From NCBI GenBank assembly GCA_017893485.1, contig CM030365.1, forward strand, positions 30,650,289-30,714,288: 64,000 nucleotides of DNA, given 5' to 3'. The position numbers and the translations under genes are program-made. A model generated the notes under the pieces. That model worked only from the letters and a program-made list of their open reading frames with translations, ran no database searches and had not been told where the DNA came from. The stretch is from Hemerocallis citrina (Eukaryota; Streptophyta; Magnoliopsida; Asparagales; Asphodelaceae). Shown one piece after another: positions 33,903 to 44,852 of this stretch; position 1 is the first letter of the stretch; each line of letters begins with the position of its first letter.

Positions 33903-34270
33903 CTCCTGACGCTCGCCGTCCTGCCGAACTCACTTCCCTCTCTGGAAAAGCCCGTCGAGCCGCATATGGACCTCGGCCCCTTCGCCAGCGAACTCTAGGG
34001 GGGTCTAAAGCGTACTCCAAGTATACAAGACCACCGAATGACGAATTGACACTTTGCGAAGTTAATAAGATATCCCTGCAAGAATACCACATGACCATCG
34101 GAGTTCAGGAGCGACCCAGAGTTCAATCCGCTTGAAAAATCACCAAACTGCCTCCTTCAAGATTCAAAATCTTCCGTTTGGGCCCCGATACAACTCCACC
34201 AGCCATTAAAAAACTGCTAAACTACTCCTCAAAGGCCGATCAAGCTCAGCCTTTAGGAGTGGGGGGCTCG
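33903..34270 (+). other. Tat-1 3' end with polypurine tract
   Basis: Unique sequence without a conserved ORF, ending in AGGAGTGGGGGGC (34255-34267), three bases before the 3' LTR. This is the plus-strand primer. Confidence 0.75.
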
Positions 34271-34929
34271 TGATATGGCTAAAAATGGGGTTTAATCGGA
34301 ACCGTCCAAATCGGGCGCGAATCTCGAGACCTGAGGATAAAACGGTAATTTCACCCACAAAAGGACCAAAACGGATATTGGATCTGCCCTCCTAGTGCCC
34401 AATGATCCGCGAATGGATCCACCACCAAGAGGGTGCGGGTCTCCACCCGCTGCGTACCCAATCCATCAAGATAGAGTCAGGGTTCCTGATTAAATATAAT
34501 CAACGGCCCTGATGAACGTCTATCTCTTCACGGGGGATTAGGGATTAAATTCCTTATCTGATTACGGGGAATATATATTGTCAGATTACCTTCCTCATCT
34601 GATTATGGAGGACATTCCTTATCGAATCACGGGGATTACATTCCTAATCCGCTCCCTAAGACGCCTATAAATACCCCCCATCCATCTCCATTAAGAGGTA
34701 ATCAACTCTTCACCAGTTTTTACGCTCTTTCATAATCTCTTTGATTACTGACTTGAGCGTCGGAGGGTGCGTCGCCGGGATCCCCCCCGGTGTCTCGCAC
34801 TTTTTGTAGGTGCACGGCAGGAACGTCGAACGAGGCCCGACGGAACAAGTACGCAGGTTTTTCTATTCAGTTTCCCCAAGAATCCACAAGTTCTATCTGT
34901 TTGCCCCCACACCAAATTTAGCGGCAACA
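34271..34929 (+). mobile_element. Tat-1 3' LTR
   Basis: 659 bp, same length as the 5' LTR. Differences seen by eye: A/G in CGCTGC-TACCC, A/G in CAAC-GCCCTG context, A/T in CAGAT-ACC, C/T in TTTTTG-AGG and G/A in GAACA-GTACG. Followed by the TSD ATTTC and the rest of hAT-B. Confidence 0.95.
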
Positions 34930-35360
34930 ATTTCTATGTTGTTGCTTTTGTTTTCGTTAATTATTGGAATTGACTTAATACGTAAAACATTTTTTTAATC
35001 ATGTATTTCATGCGTTGCAATAATATGAAAATTCTTAACCACATTTATATTATTTTGTCTTAATTCATGAGACGACTAATTCAAAATATCAATTAAGTCG
35101 TCCCAGGTATTGAAACCTCCAATGATATAAAATTTGAAAGGTATCTTTTAAATGAATTCATATAAAAATTTTAAGATATAGAATATACCATATTCATAGA
35201 TAATATATATATATGATATCAAAATCAAAATAAAGTAAAATTAGTATTATAATATTTAAAGAAGGCCCATTTTTTCTTTTCGCATAAGGCCCTATAAATC
35301 TTAGGGCCGGCCCTGTCCACGGGCAAATGTAAATCTAGTGTGTGTATATATATATATATA

Positions 35361-35904
35361 TCTATATAATAAATTACAAAGAAAGCTATCAAGTGGCTCA
35401 CAATCAATCATCCCAAAATCAAAGGTCCATATTAAACTTCACAAAACATATTTTCCCTCCAAAATTTCAAACCCAAAAACTAAATTTTTTCCCCTAAAAA
35501 ACTCATTACTTTATTACTATCTATCTCTTCTCTCTTTACCTTTTCATATTTCTCTCTTTCTCTCTCTCTATATCTCTCTATCTCATTCTTTCTTTATTTA
35601 CTTAGAAATTAGATTTTAAGATTTCGGTTTTGTAAATTTTCAGAATTTTTAATAGCAAATATTTCTTCAACAATTAAATTTCGTTATTTTCCACACTTAA
35701 AGTTCTAAGAAGTTAGATTTTATACCCCTTTTATAATTATTTTTCAACATATACTAATGGAAACATACACTTTTATTTATAACTAATTATTGTCATACTA
35801 TTCAAATTTGAGCTACATAATTATTGTTTTACTGTTTACATGGCTTTTCATGTTTTGTATCATTCCGAAGACGTGCCGTAGGCACGTGCCCACGGGCAAA
35901 TCTA

Positions 35905-35905
<1 letters not shown>
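35361..35905 (+). mobile_element. Helitron-3, complete non-autonomous copy
   Basis: Starts TCTATATAATAAATTACAAAG at 35361 and ends with hairpin ACGTGCC-GTA-GGCACGT, spacer, and CTAG at 35902-35905 followed by T. It lies 22 bases after Helitron-2, with a TA run between them, so the two sit head-to-tail. 545 bp, AT-rich, no ORF. Confidence 0.8.
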
Positions 35906-35944
<39 letters not shown>

Positions 35945-36004
35945 TTTCCCCTAAGGTCAAGGCATGAGTCTGCAGTACAAGGAAGCCATAAAAAGAAGGT
36001 ACCA

Positions 36005-37205
36005 AGAAATATTACATGAACAAAATTAAATTAAGGAGTTGGCGTTTAGCATGCCTATAGTCATCAGCATTTGCAATTTGCTTTATTGATGGTAGATCAT
36101 TGGAGTTATGCTCATTTATCAAATTCTTGCAGTTGAACCAACTCCACCTTGTAGTAGAAGAGGATGATCCTGTGGAGGAGCAAGTGCATTCGTTCATTCT
36201 ATTCCACAACATCCAAAACTAATGAGCAAAGTTGAGGCAACGATCGTATCCAAGTGATTATGTGTCTTAGGCAGAGAGTTGAGCCATTGAGAGAAACCTG
36301 CACTGGTGGAGAGGGATAAACGAATTTCCAAGTAGTCCTCAAGATGCTTCTTCATGTCAATATGATGAGATCACTTAAAAAAGAAATGATCTTGAGTCTT
36401 AATTGAATTGGAGAAGCACAGACAGTCAATGTTTTCAAGGTGGACTGAGAAGTGGCTTAGAGCATCCACGGTGGTTTGCTATTTTTGCCAAATTCTGATT
36501 TTATGAGAAACGAAGGTCTGCAGTCATTTGCTATTTTTCTATATTTTGATAAAATTGCTAAAGTCGATTCTCAAATTATAGGGGACGGAACATATTGTTC
36601 TGGCTTAATTTTTTTTTTATAATCTCATTGAACGAAACATATTGTTCCGTTTCAATTAAAAAAAATGACACGGGACGGGACATGTCCCGTCCGATCACAA
36701 ACGGGACAACATGTCCCGTTTGTTGGCAAGATGTCATTTTAAAGGTTAATTAACACATTAATTAGGCTATAATCACTAATTAATTAAGTATTAGTATTAC
36801 TTTAGTATTATTTTAATCACTAATTAATTAAGTAATGATTAATTAATAATTAACTATTTAAAAAATTTGGAGAGACGAAACAACATGTTTCGTCCCACGC
36901 AAAAAAAAAATTAAAAATTTGGAGGGACGCGACAACATGTTTCGTCTGATTATTTTTTGAGAAATTTTTAGCAAACGACCACTACAGACTTTCCTCATAT
37001 TTCCTATTTCTATTGTTGCTATTTTTCCATATATGAGAAACACCATTGTGGATGTTCTTAGTGAGGAATTATTCTTGCACCATCTTCCAAAAAATTTTGG
37101 GTACAAGGCATTACCCAAATATTTCAAATATTCTTGAGGCATTACTCAAACATTACAAATAACCTTGATAACTCGAACAGATTGAAGTGGGAAAGAATTT
37201 GTACC
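36005..37205 (-). pseudogene. LINE remnant with zf-RVT-like end, interrupted by a MITE
   Basis: On the minus strand near 36375-36435 the reading CLCFSNSIKTQDHFFFK resembles the zf-RVT finger (CX2C, then T..H.FF) after the RT of plant LINEs. Right of the MITE the same strand reads FFGRWCKN, compatible with the segment that precedes it. Removing the 36460-37057 MITE and one TTA brings the two parts together. Stops are frequent and no RT core is left. Identification rests on one motif plus context. Confidence 0.4.
36460..37057. mobile_element. PIF/Harbinger-like MITE with TTA duplication
   Basis: TIRs GAGCATCCACGGTGGT and, inverted, GAACATCCACAATGGT (13 of 16 match), flanked by TTA on both sides (36457-36459 and 37058-37060). 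598 bp, non-coding. The centre has several palindromic blocks around GGGACATGTCCC (36665-36720) and GAAACAACATGTTTCG (36875-36945), giving a fold-back structure. Confidence 0.75.
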
Positions 37206-37219
37206 TACATAATAACCTG

Positions 37220-37470
37220 GACTACAAAATAAAATGTTTATCACGACGCTTCTATTCCGACGTTTGGTAGTAGCACCGGCAGGGATAGACATTCAAAAAA
37301 AACAAAAAAATTATATATATATCTTTTTTTTTTTGAGATAAAAGGTGGAATAAGGAACAAAAAAAAAATTATATTCCCCTCTATACCGACGTTTATATAA
37401 TACACTGGGATATAAACAGACTATATCGGCGTTTTTGTTTGTATAAATGGCACGATAGGCTCCAAAAAAT
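37220..37470 (+). mobile_element. Possible CACTA-like terminus with CCGACG repeats
   Basis: GACTACAAAATAAAATG resembles a decayed CACTACAA terminus. It is followed by short repeats of the type CACGACGCTT, TCCGACGTTT, ACCGACGTTT and TCGGCGTTT, similar to subterminal repeats of CACTA elements. No matching right end was found, so the assignment is tentative. It could be the left border of the gene-fragment mosaic that follows. Confidence 0.3.
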
Positions 37471-37477
37471 AAAACAC

Positions 37478-37478
<1 letters not shown>

Positions 37479-37508
<30 letters not shown>
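37479..37508. repeat. Poly-C run of 30
   Basis: Thirty consecutive C followed by an A-rich stretch. Other long homopolymers: 19 C at 44943-44961 and 20 G at 56326-56345. Lengths may be unreliable in assembly. Confidence 0.9.
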
Positions 37509-37519
<11 letters not shown>

Positions 37520-37529
37520 AAAAATAAAA

Positions 37530-37926
37530 AATCCCACTCTATGTTATTTCTCTCTTTCTCACACTGAAACCCTAACTGAAATCCCTCTCCCCTTTTCTCG
37601 CCGTCGTCGTGTCTCCCCCTCTACCGTCGTCATTCCCTGTCTCCAGCAAACGCCTCCCTTGCTCTTTGATTCCCGAGCCCAACCTCCAATCATCATCATC
37701 ATCACCATCATCTTTTCTCCCTTCCATCGAAACCCATCTCAAACTCCATCATCATCACCTCAATCGCCAGCCCTGACCTCCGTTGCAACCTCGACCTCCA
37801 CTCCAACCCGACTTCTACTCAAACCCGACTCCAAATCCCCCTCCTCCCGCCGTCGTCCTCCTCCTCCTTCATATTGGGGTTTGCAGCTGTTAGGAGGAGA
37901 AAGCAGAAGCGAGAAATCAAAGACCC
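37530..37926 (+). other. CT-rich leader and possible first exon of a captured gene
   Basis: Begins TCTCTCTTTCTCACACTGAAA then CCCTAA, a typical plant 5' leader, and continues into a Ser/Pro-rich open frame (37659-37997). The downstream end is cut by the Tat solo LTR at 37927. The frame has no recognisable domain. It could be the 5' end of a captured gene or an LTR leader. Confidence 0.35.
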
Positions 37927-38513
37927 TGATACGGGTCAGGAATAAACGTGGCTCATCCTGGGCCACTGGATCCCCTCAGGATACGCGCTCTTTCTGATCC
38001 TTCAGATCTGCCACATCAGCACCGGAAAACCGCCCGGAGCTCTGCCACGTCAGCCCGGAAACCACTCCGGCATCTGCCACGTCAACCCTATACCGCCCGG
38101 CTTTCCACCGCTTCAGCTACTCGGATAACCGGGTCCGGCCCAGCCCCAAACGGGTCTGGACCCGATTGGCATCCCTGATAAATACCAGACCCTCCCCCTG
38201 TCTGCAGGTAATCAATCTTTCTTCCACAAAACTCTAGTTACTGTTGCTCTATCTTAAGTGACTGACTAGATCGTCGGAGGGTCTGCCACCGGGACCAACC
38301 CCGGTGTTGATAGACCGTCTGCAGGTACACAAGACCTCGGATCCGAGCCCCCTGATCCGAGCCGAGCATCCAGCCTCGCCTCACCCTAGCCTGTCACCGG
38401 TACCGCTCGGCCAGCCGAGGGTCGTCTGATCAGTAGCTTCCTCCTTCAAATACAAATCGAGTAAGAACTCACACCTGGTGCATCCACACGTCTCTCAGAA
38501 ACAAACCGCATCA
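37927..38513 (+). mobile_element. Tat-family solo LTR, 587 bp, TSD GACCC
   Basis: Begins TGATACGGGTC and ends ACCGCATCA, with perfect flanking GACCC (37922-37926 and 38514-38518). It shares with the Tat-1 LTR a TATA-like GATAAATACC and the block GTCGGAGGGTCTGCCACCGG. No internal region follows. It was left by recombination between two LTRs. Confidence 0.85.
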
Positions 38514-39000
38514 GACCCTTCTAGTTTCAATTTTACTAAACATTATAGTTTCTTAAGTACATCCTACTAAACATTATCTTCTAGTTCTAGATTTACCGTG
38601 TGGCTATCTGTTAAGTTCAGCTAGTTCAATATGGCATTTGATTATACTGTTCTCACTGGTTTTTCTTATTGAAGGCTAAATCCATTATGTTAACAAATAA
38701 GTTTATTTCTACTGTAGTTAGATGGCTGCATTTTGAGGCTAATGACAATGAGATGCACTCACAAAAGTAGGTGAATTTGCTGCTTTTTTTTTTTTTTTTC
38801 CTTTTGTTAGTTAATGTACAATGCTGAGTTGTTTATAATTAATAGGTTAATGATTAACTGCTTAATGCTTAACTGATCATATAAATTATTTTTATGCTAT
38901 AGGCTGGAGGTGGGGATTTGCCGGAACTGGCAGAGATGGAGTTGATGGTTCAAGAGGAGATCAGGGAGACTCACAGTGAGAAGTAGGGAGATATATATAA
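38514..39000 (+). other. Intron-like sequence and an unidentified exon
   Basis: 38519-38903 is T-rich and intron-like with no gene recognised. A 3' splice site TGCTATAG at about 38896-38903 is followed by an exon-like, GC-richer stretch (38904-38985) that can be read GGGDLPELAEMELMV up to a TAG. The source gene is not recognised. Confidence 0.3.
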
Positions 39001-39196
39001 TATAAATATTGATATATGTAGCTACATTGTAATCAGACTATACATTTCTGGCATATAATAGTAGCTACATTTTTATTCCAATGTTTTAAAAATGGCTGTT
39101 TCAGTAGTCATCTTTGGGTAATTGACCATTATAGGTTCATCATATCATGTTTAATTTCAGTCTCTTTCAATTTATATTTTTTCCCCATCTTCTCAG

Positions 39197-39358
39197 ACTC
39201 TCAACAATGCGAAAGAATGTTCTGGTGAAATGTTATGGAGGTGATGTTACTAGAAAGAACTTCTAGAGAAGCAGAAGGAAGGAAAGAAATGCATGAAGCG
39301 TGTTGGATCTGTTGATGTTCCAAAAGAAGCATTCAATGAGCTTCTAAAGATCTCTTAG
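39197..39358 (+). pseudogene. Last exon of GUF1/LepA (EF-4), captured and broken
   Basis: After an acceptor TTCTCAG the sequence reads [17 protein letters not shown] and, one frame over, [17 protein letters not shown] followed by [12 protein letters not shown]. This is the conserved C-terminus of the translation factor EF-4 (bacterial LepA; organellar GUF1), a ribosome-binding GTPase. A base is missing between TRK and LLEK (about 39255), so the exon cannot be read through. It ends with TAG at 39356-39358, as the mitochondrial form does. The preceding T-rich intron is retained, so this is a genomic capture, not a retrocopy. No GTPase domain is nearby. Confidence 0.8.
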
Positions 39359-39752
39359 AAGGCAAACTAGGTAAATAAGAGTCCCGAAACCTTTGTTTCT
39401 TTTCTTTAAGACATGTTTTTCAGTAAAATAAAGAGAAGTTACTCATCTTTCAACTTTTTTTTTCCTCACTACAAGTGTTATTCTGTAGTGTTGTTAATTG
39501 GTTGGCTAGCCGTCAATATTGTTTCTAATTGTTAGTGTTTAGCTTCATGAGCATTAATTTGTTAGACATGAACACTGAAGCACAGTAATTCTTTCCTGAT
39601 CGTTATACATAATTTAGTAATTGAAACGAATGAAGGTAAACCATCTTTTAAATTATTTCCCGATCATTATACATAATTGATTTCTTCAAATTAAGGAATT
39701 AAAACAAAAGCACTCGCATCTTTTTTGCTCAAATCATATTTTTTTTGAATAG

Positions 39753-39833
39753 CTTTATGAGGAATCTCCGGTTCGTTTTCAAGGTGGATCGCCTTATATT
39801 TATACTTTATATGGGTTAGGAGAGCTCCCCCAG
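39753..39833 (+). pseudogene. Internal exon of Rab GDP-dissociation inhibitor (GDI)
   Basis: An 81-bp exon, exactly 27 codons, flanked by acceptor TTTTTTTGAATAG and donor CAG/GTTAGT. It reads LYEESPVRFQ then GGSPYIYTLYGLGELPQ, matching the conserved segment of Rab GDI (RFQGGSPYIYPLYGLGELPQ region), a cytosolic protein that extracts prenylated Rab GTPases from membranes. Only this exon with parts of its introns is present. One usually invariant Pro is Thr (IYTLYG), suggesting relaxed constraint. Confidence 0.85.
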
Positions 39834-40240
39834 GTTAGTTATCATCTGCAAGTATTTTTTTGCTTTCTAAAATCTATGGTATTAACTTATTTCTTTTGAC
39901 ACTGTATTGTTTTTTGATTGAATATACGAACTTGACTTGGTGAGAGAACGATAGGCGATCTTTTATTAGACCTATAATTCTGTTTTATTCGAGTTATGTT
40001 CTTCATACCCTTCTTTTGCACGTTGCATATCGAGTAGGAAGTCGGTCATAGGTGATTGTTTCTACAGTCATTATCACCTAACTCTTAACTACTTTTAACT
40101 TTGTGTTCATAAACTATGCTACTTATAACTCTATTACTGGTTCTTGTTTCAAACAATTTTATATCCAAGGGATATGTGTTGCTGAGTATTTCACAAAGTG
40201 TTTCTCTGTTGAGATCTGACACTCCCCCTATCACTTTCAG

Positions 40241-40325
40241 GTTTGATCCTCGTGTAAGGGATCTTTTGGACTTCAGCATTTACTTGGACATTAGCAATGA
40301 TGTTAAGTTTGCATGGAAAATTCAG
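40241..40325 (+). pseudogene. Internal exon of phosphoribulokinase
   Basis: An 85-bp exon flanked by acceptor ATCACTTTCAG and donor TTCAG/GTCAGG. After one phase base it reads FDPRVRDLLDFSIYLD then ISNDVKFAWKIQ. This is the conserved segment of chloroplast phosphoribulokinase, the Calvin-cycle enzyme making ribulose bisphosphate. The flanking intron sequence appears retained. No other exon of the gene was found in the window. Confidence 0.85.
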
Positions 40326-41476
40326 GTCAGGATTTTATATTCGATTTCTTGTAAGTCTATGTGGTACTTTTCTTATCCTTCTCTGATCTGAACTTTGTGA
40401 GTTGCTTGAGATTAGGTAAATGAATAACTTGCATGAAATTTCCTTGCATAGAGTGATTATGGTCCAAAGATTGTTGAATTTTGTGTACAGGAATTGATTA
40501 TAATGATGACAAAGATTGATGAACATAATTACTATTATTTTAACTTCTGTAATTTCCATTTTTGTCTACTTTATTGTTAATGTTCTTATCACTTTAAATG
40601 TCTTTATCATGGTTGACCCCATTAATATAGTAGTAGCCTAGTAGGCATATATATGAGTGTAACTAGTAAGAGTCTTAGCTAGTGAGACAATGGTCGGGCG
40701 TCTGAGTGCTGCTTGCTCCAGTTCTTTTATTATAAGGTTATAGAGTGTGTGTAGCTACAACTTTGTTCAGAAAAAAAATTCAAAAACAATAAAGTTTAAA
40801 TAGGCGTATGCGTTGGTCTACCTAGATTTTCTACTAACAGGTGTTAGATTTTATTTTTCCACCGCAGCATCATATAGGACTGTTTGAAGATAGAACTGTT
40901 AGAAAATCACTTAACATATAGCTTGGGCATGAATTTACACTATTGATTCAAATTCATCTCATCCTTTTGAAGCTTCCATAATTAAAGAGGTATTTCAATA
41001 TTCAAGAAGACACGTGAAACACACTTTGACACCAAGAATGAGTGTCTTTGTTGCTAAGGTCTGATTGTAATGGGAGATTATTGGGGATTTTAGGGAAGGA
41101 GATTTGGCTAGAATTCGTGAGTTGTTCACACTTCTGTGATGTAGAAAATAAAATATGGTAGTAAAAAGGAGAAATTGCTACCAGTTTACCATGATCTCAG
41201 CAGTTTCTTTACCTTCAATTGTTTCAACTAATATTTGTATCTTCTCTATTTGCTTTCTTCTCATTTCCCAATTTGCTTAGTCCAAAATGTTTAGTTGCGA
41301 CATGTAATGGACAATGATGAAAGAAAAACAAGATGACTTTTCCCTATTATGTGATGCCCTGGTTTCCTCTGATGTCCAAACAAGTCCTTTTACGTTCAGT
41401 TGCTTTCAGAATCTTCTGCACTTGACGAATATAAGCCATTAATACATTTCTTTGTTTAAAACTGTTTCTTACCTAA
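40326..41476. other. Intron-like AT-rich sequence, no gene recognised
   Basis: Follows the phosphoribulokinase exon. The first part may be its intron. No conserved exon, RNA gene or transposon end was found up to the LTR that starts at 41477. Confidence 0.5.
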
Positions 41477-44400
41477 TCTAATACCCCGGGTGCAATCAAA
41501 CTTTGAATTTGACCTACTAATACTCCTGTACTCATTACTACCTAATATAAATCCTTCGTGCCTATAACTTTCCTACATTTATCCCACCTAATACCAATTC
41601 CACCAGTAATTATATAATTCTCTTCCCCTAATGCCTACCTCGTTATCTGCTACCGAAACCCTACTGCACCCGCACCCGACCCCCGTGCACCCGTACCCAC
41701 TCAGCCAGCTTCAAACCCCAATACAGAAACCCTAATCTCCCCTCAGTATAATTACCTATTTCCCCCATGCAGTCATATACTCTCCCTAGCCACCACAAAA
41801 TATTGCCCTTGGTTCTCCCTCTCTCCCGACCCTATTTTGCACTCCCGGCCTCACCTAAACCCGCCGTCTGCTGTTCTCTCTCCCTCTCTTCCTCGTACTC
41901 TCGGGGTTGAGTATGTGTGCGTGGTTATTCGTTCGTGGGTTGTGTGTTGGATCTCGGGTGATTGTGGTGTGTTCTCGTTGGTTCATGTTGCGGGACTCTC
42001 TTGCTCGTGGGATTTTGTTCGTTCGTTCTTGGAGTATTTAGTTCGTAGTCGTGTTCGTGGGTTGTGCTCGCTTTGGTTCGTTGACTCGTTCATTCGCGTT
42101 TGTTACCGGGAATCCATTCCCGTTGTTCTTATTTTCGTCAGTTTCGTCTCTGGTTAAGGCAAGTAACTTGTACTCAAATTTTTTTGTATGATACAAGTCA
42201 AAAATACCGCTTATAGTGTAGTTGGGTTCTAGAGACAATTCCTGTGTGAACCCCTTGTTGATATTGTCTCTATAGTAATTTGACTATAGTTGCCTCACGA
42301 CACAATATTGACATGAATTAACTTAGGTTTTGCTCATTCTTGATTTGATCATGTATGTGAGACTTCTGAGAATTTGGGTATTTGTTGAGAACCATGTGAT
42401 AGACTTGTTTTAGATATGTTAATTAATCTATTTCATAAAGTTTGGACATTTGGTAGACTCGATTTCATGTTTGGTTATGTTTGGATCAAGTTTCATTAGA
42501 TCTATGTTGATTTTGGTTTTTGAGGAAATTCTGTATTTTACCGATATTCTGTCTTGATCAGTAATTTAGAGCATATTAAGGTCAGTATCTTAATTTCTGT
42601 ATAAAATATGAGTTTTAGAGGAATTCATCTTCTTTCCAACCCCTCTGACCTTGCTCGTTTTGTTTTCGTATGTGTGAGTTATGATTGTTTTACTACAGAG
42701 ATGTAGGGAAATTCCAGATTTCGTTTCTTGATGATTTTGATGACCAAATTATTTTGACACTTGTGCTGTACATATTATTTTGATCTGAAACTCTGGTCAA
42801 TATTTCTATATCTATCTATAGATTACCCAGAATTTTGGTGGATTTTATTGATGAGTTTTATATGTCGTTTAATGCTTATTTATGAAAGTTATACTTGCTG
42901 GATTTTGCTCGCTGTTCTGTAAAGAATTGTATTTTCACCCCATTTTCTTCTACTGTATAGAAAATATTTATGAAATATGAAAGTTAATATATTTTGTTTA
43001 TTTTCATCTCCCTTTGGCGGATTTGGATTTCGTTTCACTAGTTACGAGATATTATAGTTTTCATACAGCAGTGTTGGGAATTCCAGATTTGCCAAACGAT
43101 CGTTTATTGATGTTTTCTGATTTTTATTGGCTAAACTAAATTTACTGGAAAATTATGAAACTTTATATTCTGATAGTAGACATATAGGGGATTACCCCAG
43201 ATTTTTTCTGGATTTATTTGAGGAGTTTTAATGCTGTTTTTCTGATTTAGAATTCGTTTTACTGATTTCTAACTGAACGTATTTTCTAGATTCAAATCAT
43301 TTTTGACTCATGTTTTTGTAGAATACTATATGACTTATTTATACTCGCTGGATTCGGTTGGGAGTCTATTTTCTAAACGTTTCGACATATTCAGATTTGG
43401 ATTACCGTAGTAACGAGAATCACTATTTTAGGAGTGTACTGTCATGCTGTCCTGAATATGAACATACACCGTTTTGCTCGTTTATGTGACTGTCTATCAT
43501 CTATGCGTGCTTATTTGTTATCCTAGACCTGATACTGATTATACTATGTTAGTTTGACACTGTTTCATGCTTATACATGCCTGTTTGAGAATAATAATAA
43601 AAAATAACCAAGCCAGGGTTTAAGAAAAAGATCGAATAGTGGATAATTCAGAAACGTGTACTTGGAAGGGGGCCCGTGTTTCCCATTTTGATTCATGTTG
43701 ATACATAAACCTATTGCTGCATGGACCTGTTGGTTCATGTACCTGTTACCTGTTGCTGCATGGACCTGTTGGTTCATGTACCTGTTACCTATTGCTGCAT
43801 GGACCTGTTGGTTCATATATAGTTGTTACTTGTTGCTACATGGACCGGTTAGTTCATGTACCTGTTACCTGTTGCTGCACGGACCTGTTGGTTGTGTACC
43901 TGTTGCTTCATGAACCTGTTGCTATATGAATCGGATGATTCGTGTACCTGTTGCTTCATGAACCTGTTTCTGTTCTGATCCCTAAGTACACTGCCCTCTA
44001 TGGTCTACTATGAAATTTAAAGCAAAACTGTTTGTTGTAGCAACTATGTGTTATAATATGGGGCGCATGAAGTGCTACCTAGATAGTAATAACTACAAGA
44101 CTTGATACATGACACTTGAACATGATACCTACTTGCTTTTACTTGACTACATGATACATGAGACTTGTTTACATGAGACTTGATACATGACACTTGATAC
44201 ATGATTACATGATACTTGATACTTGATTTCATGATACATGATACATGACACTTGATACTTATTTACATGACCCTTGTTCACTTGACACTTGATACATGCC
44301 ACTTAACTTTTTTCTTTTGTCATGCTAGTTGTTATATTTTGATATCATGCTTATATCATGCTAGTTAGTTTTTCCCATGTACTTGTATCCTGCACTACAA

Positions 44401-44852
44401 GTGGGCCGTAACTTACAATTGACGGGTACCTTATTTTCTCTTTTCCTCTTTCCTGCAATTGTTAAATTGCAGATTTTGAAATACAGGTTCCAGACGGTAT
44501 TGATGACATGAAGTATTAATGCTGAATTTTATTATTATTATTTCTTGTAGCTTGCTTGAACAATACTGTATTTTGATACTTAAATTTGTATTTGTATTTG
44601 GGCAATGTGACCCAGGATTTTGTGACTTATTCAGATCATGACTATTTAAGATTTATATATTTGCTTTCAAGTATTCTTGTTGGTATTCTGGTTCATATGT
44701 GCATGTTGGTTGAATTCTTTTGCTTCCGACTCTGATGATTCTTGTGAATGTTGTAAAGATTCTTGAACAGATTATAGATGATGAAAATCATTTGCTAGGT
44801 TTTTGTCGTGTATCCGTATTCCGTATTCTCTTTTGGGAAGCGGGGCGTGACA
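41477..44852 (+). mobile_element. Chromoviral LTR A (3376 bp), probable solo LTR
   Basis: Starts TCTAATACCCC (a TGTAATACCCC start with one change) and ends TTGGGAAGCGGGGCGTGACA at 44852. Internal landmarks such as ACCGGGAATCCATTCCCGTTG, AGGCAAGTAACTTGTACTCA and TGTAGTTGGGTTCTAGA also occur in LTR C, which is 3377 bp long. No primer-binding site follows and no internal region precedes, so it is a solo or orphan LTR. No matching TSD (CCTAA versus CAATA). Confidence 0.75.
43703..44300 (+). repeat. Short tandem repeats inside LTR A
   Basis: Two blocks: imperfect units of about 30-45 bases built on GGACCTGTTGGTTCATGTAC (43710-43960), and units built on TTGATACATGACAC (44100-44300). At the equivalent place in LTR C the repeats are different (CTGTTATCTG and CTGAATCTG types, 59705-60070). 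The ORFs at 43571-43929 are translations of the first block. Confidence 0.8.

Larger units (their letters stand above)
21328..34929 (+). mobile_element. Tat-1, young Ty3/gypsy Tat element, 13.6 kb
   Basis: Two 659-bp LTRs (21328-21986 and 34271-34929) differ by five substitutions by eye. The target duplication ATTTC is perfect (21323-21327 and 34930-34934). Between them are a primer-binding site, gag-protease-RT in one frame, RNase H, archaeal-type RNase H and integrase in another, a long 3' region with two tandem arrays, and two antisense ORFs. The additional RNase H after the normal one is the hallmark of the Tat (Ogre/Retand) lineage. At a rate of 1.3e-8 per site per year the LTR difference suggests about 0.3 million years, given that assumed rate. 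Confidence 0.95.
20982..35315. mobile_element. hAT-B, non-autonomous hAT with perfect 8-bp TSD
   Basis: Ends are CAAGGCTGGCCCTGGG on the left and, inverted, CAGGGCCGGCCCTAAG on the right (12 of 16 match; CAGGG starts are typical of hAT). The duplication TCCACGGG is identical on both sides (20974-20981 and 35316-35323). Remaining own sequence is 20982-21322 and 34935-35315, about 0.7 kb with no transposase. A palindrome-rich block GTGCGGTCGCACAGGGCC sits near the left end. It was inserted in Helitron-2 and later received Tat-1. Confidence 0.88.
20316..35338 (+). mobile_element. Helitron-2, split by hAT-B
   Basis: 5' end TCTATATAATAAAACATAAAG at 20316, preceded by A. The 3' end is CTAG at 35335-35338 followed by T, as expected for insertion between A and T. 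Its 3' hairpin ACGTGTC-ATA-GGCATGT (20955-20971) lies left of the hAT-B insertion, and the last bases GGGCAAATGTAAATCTAG lie right of it. Removing hAT-B and one TSD restores an end matching Helitron-3. No Rep/helicase ORF. The original element is about 0.7 kb. Confidence 0.75.

Noticed and set aside
21328..34929. Endogenous pararetrovirus
   Set aside because: LTRs, TSD, integrase and the Tat-type second RNase H show an LTR retrotransposon; no movement-protein region is present.
37530..40325. A genuine multi-exon host gene
   Set aside because: The exons belong to three unrelated conserved genes, one carries a frameshift, and no flanking exons of the same genes are present.
43571..43929. Repetitive ORFs around 43.6-43.9 kb
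   Set aside because: They read the short tandem repeat of LTR A in several frames on both strands.
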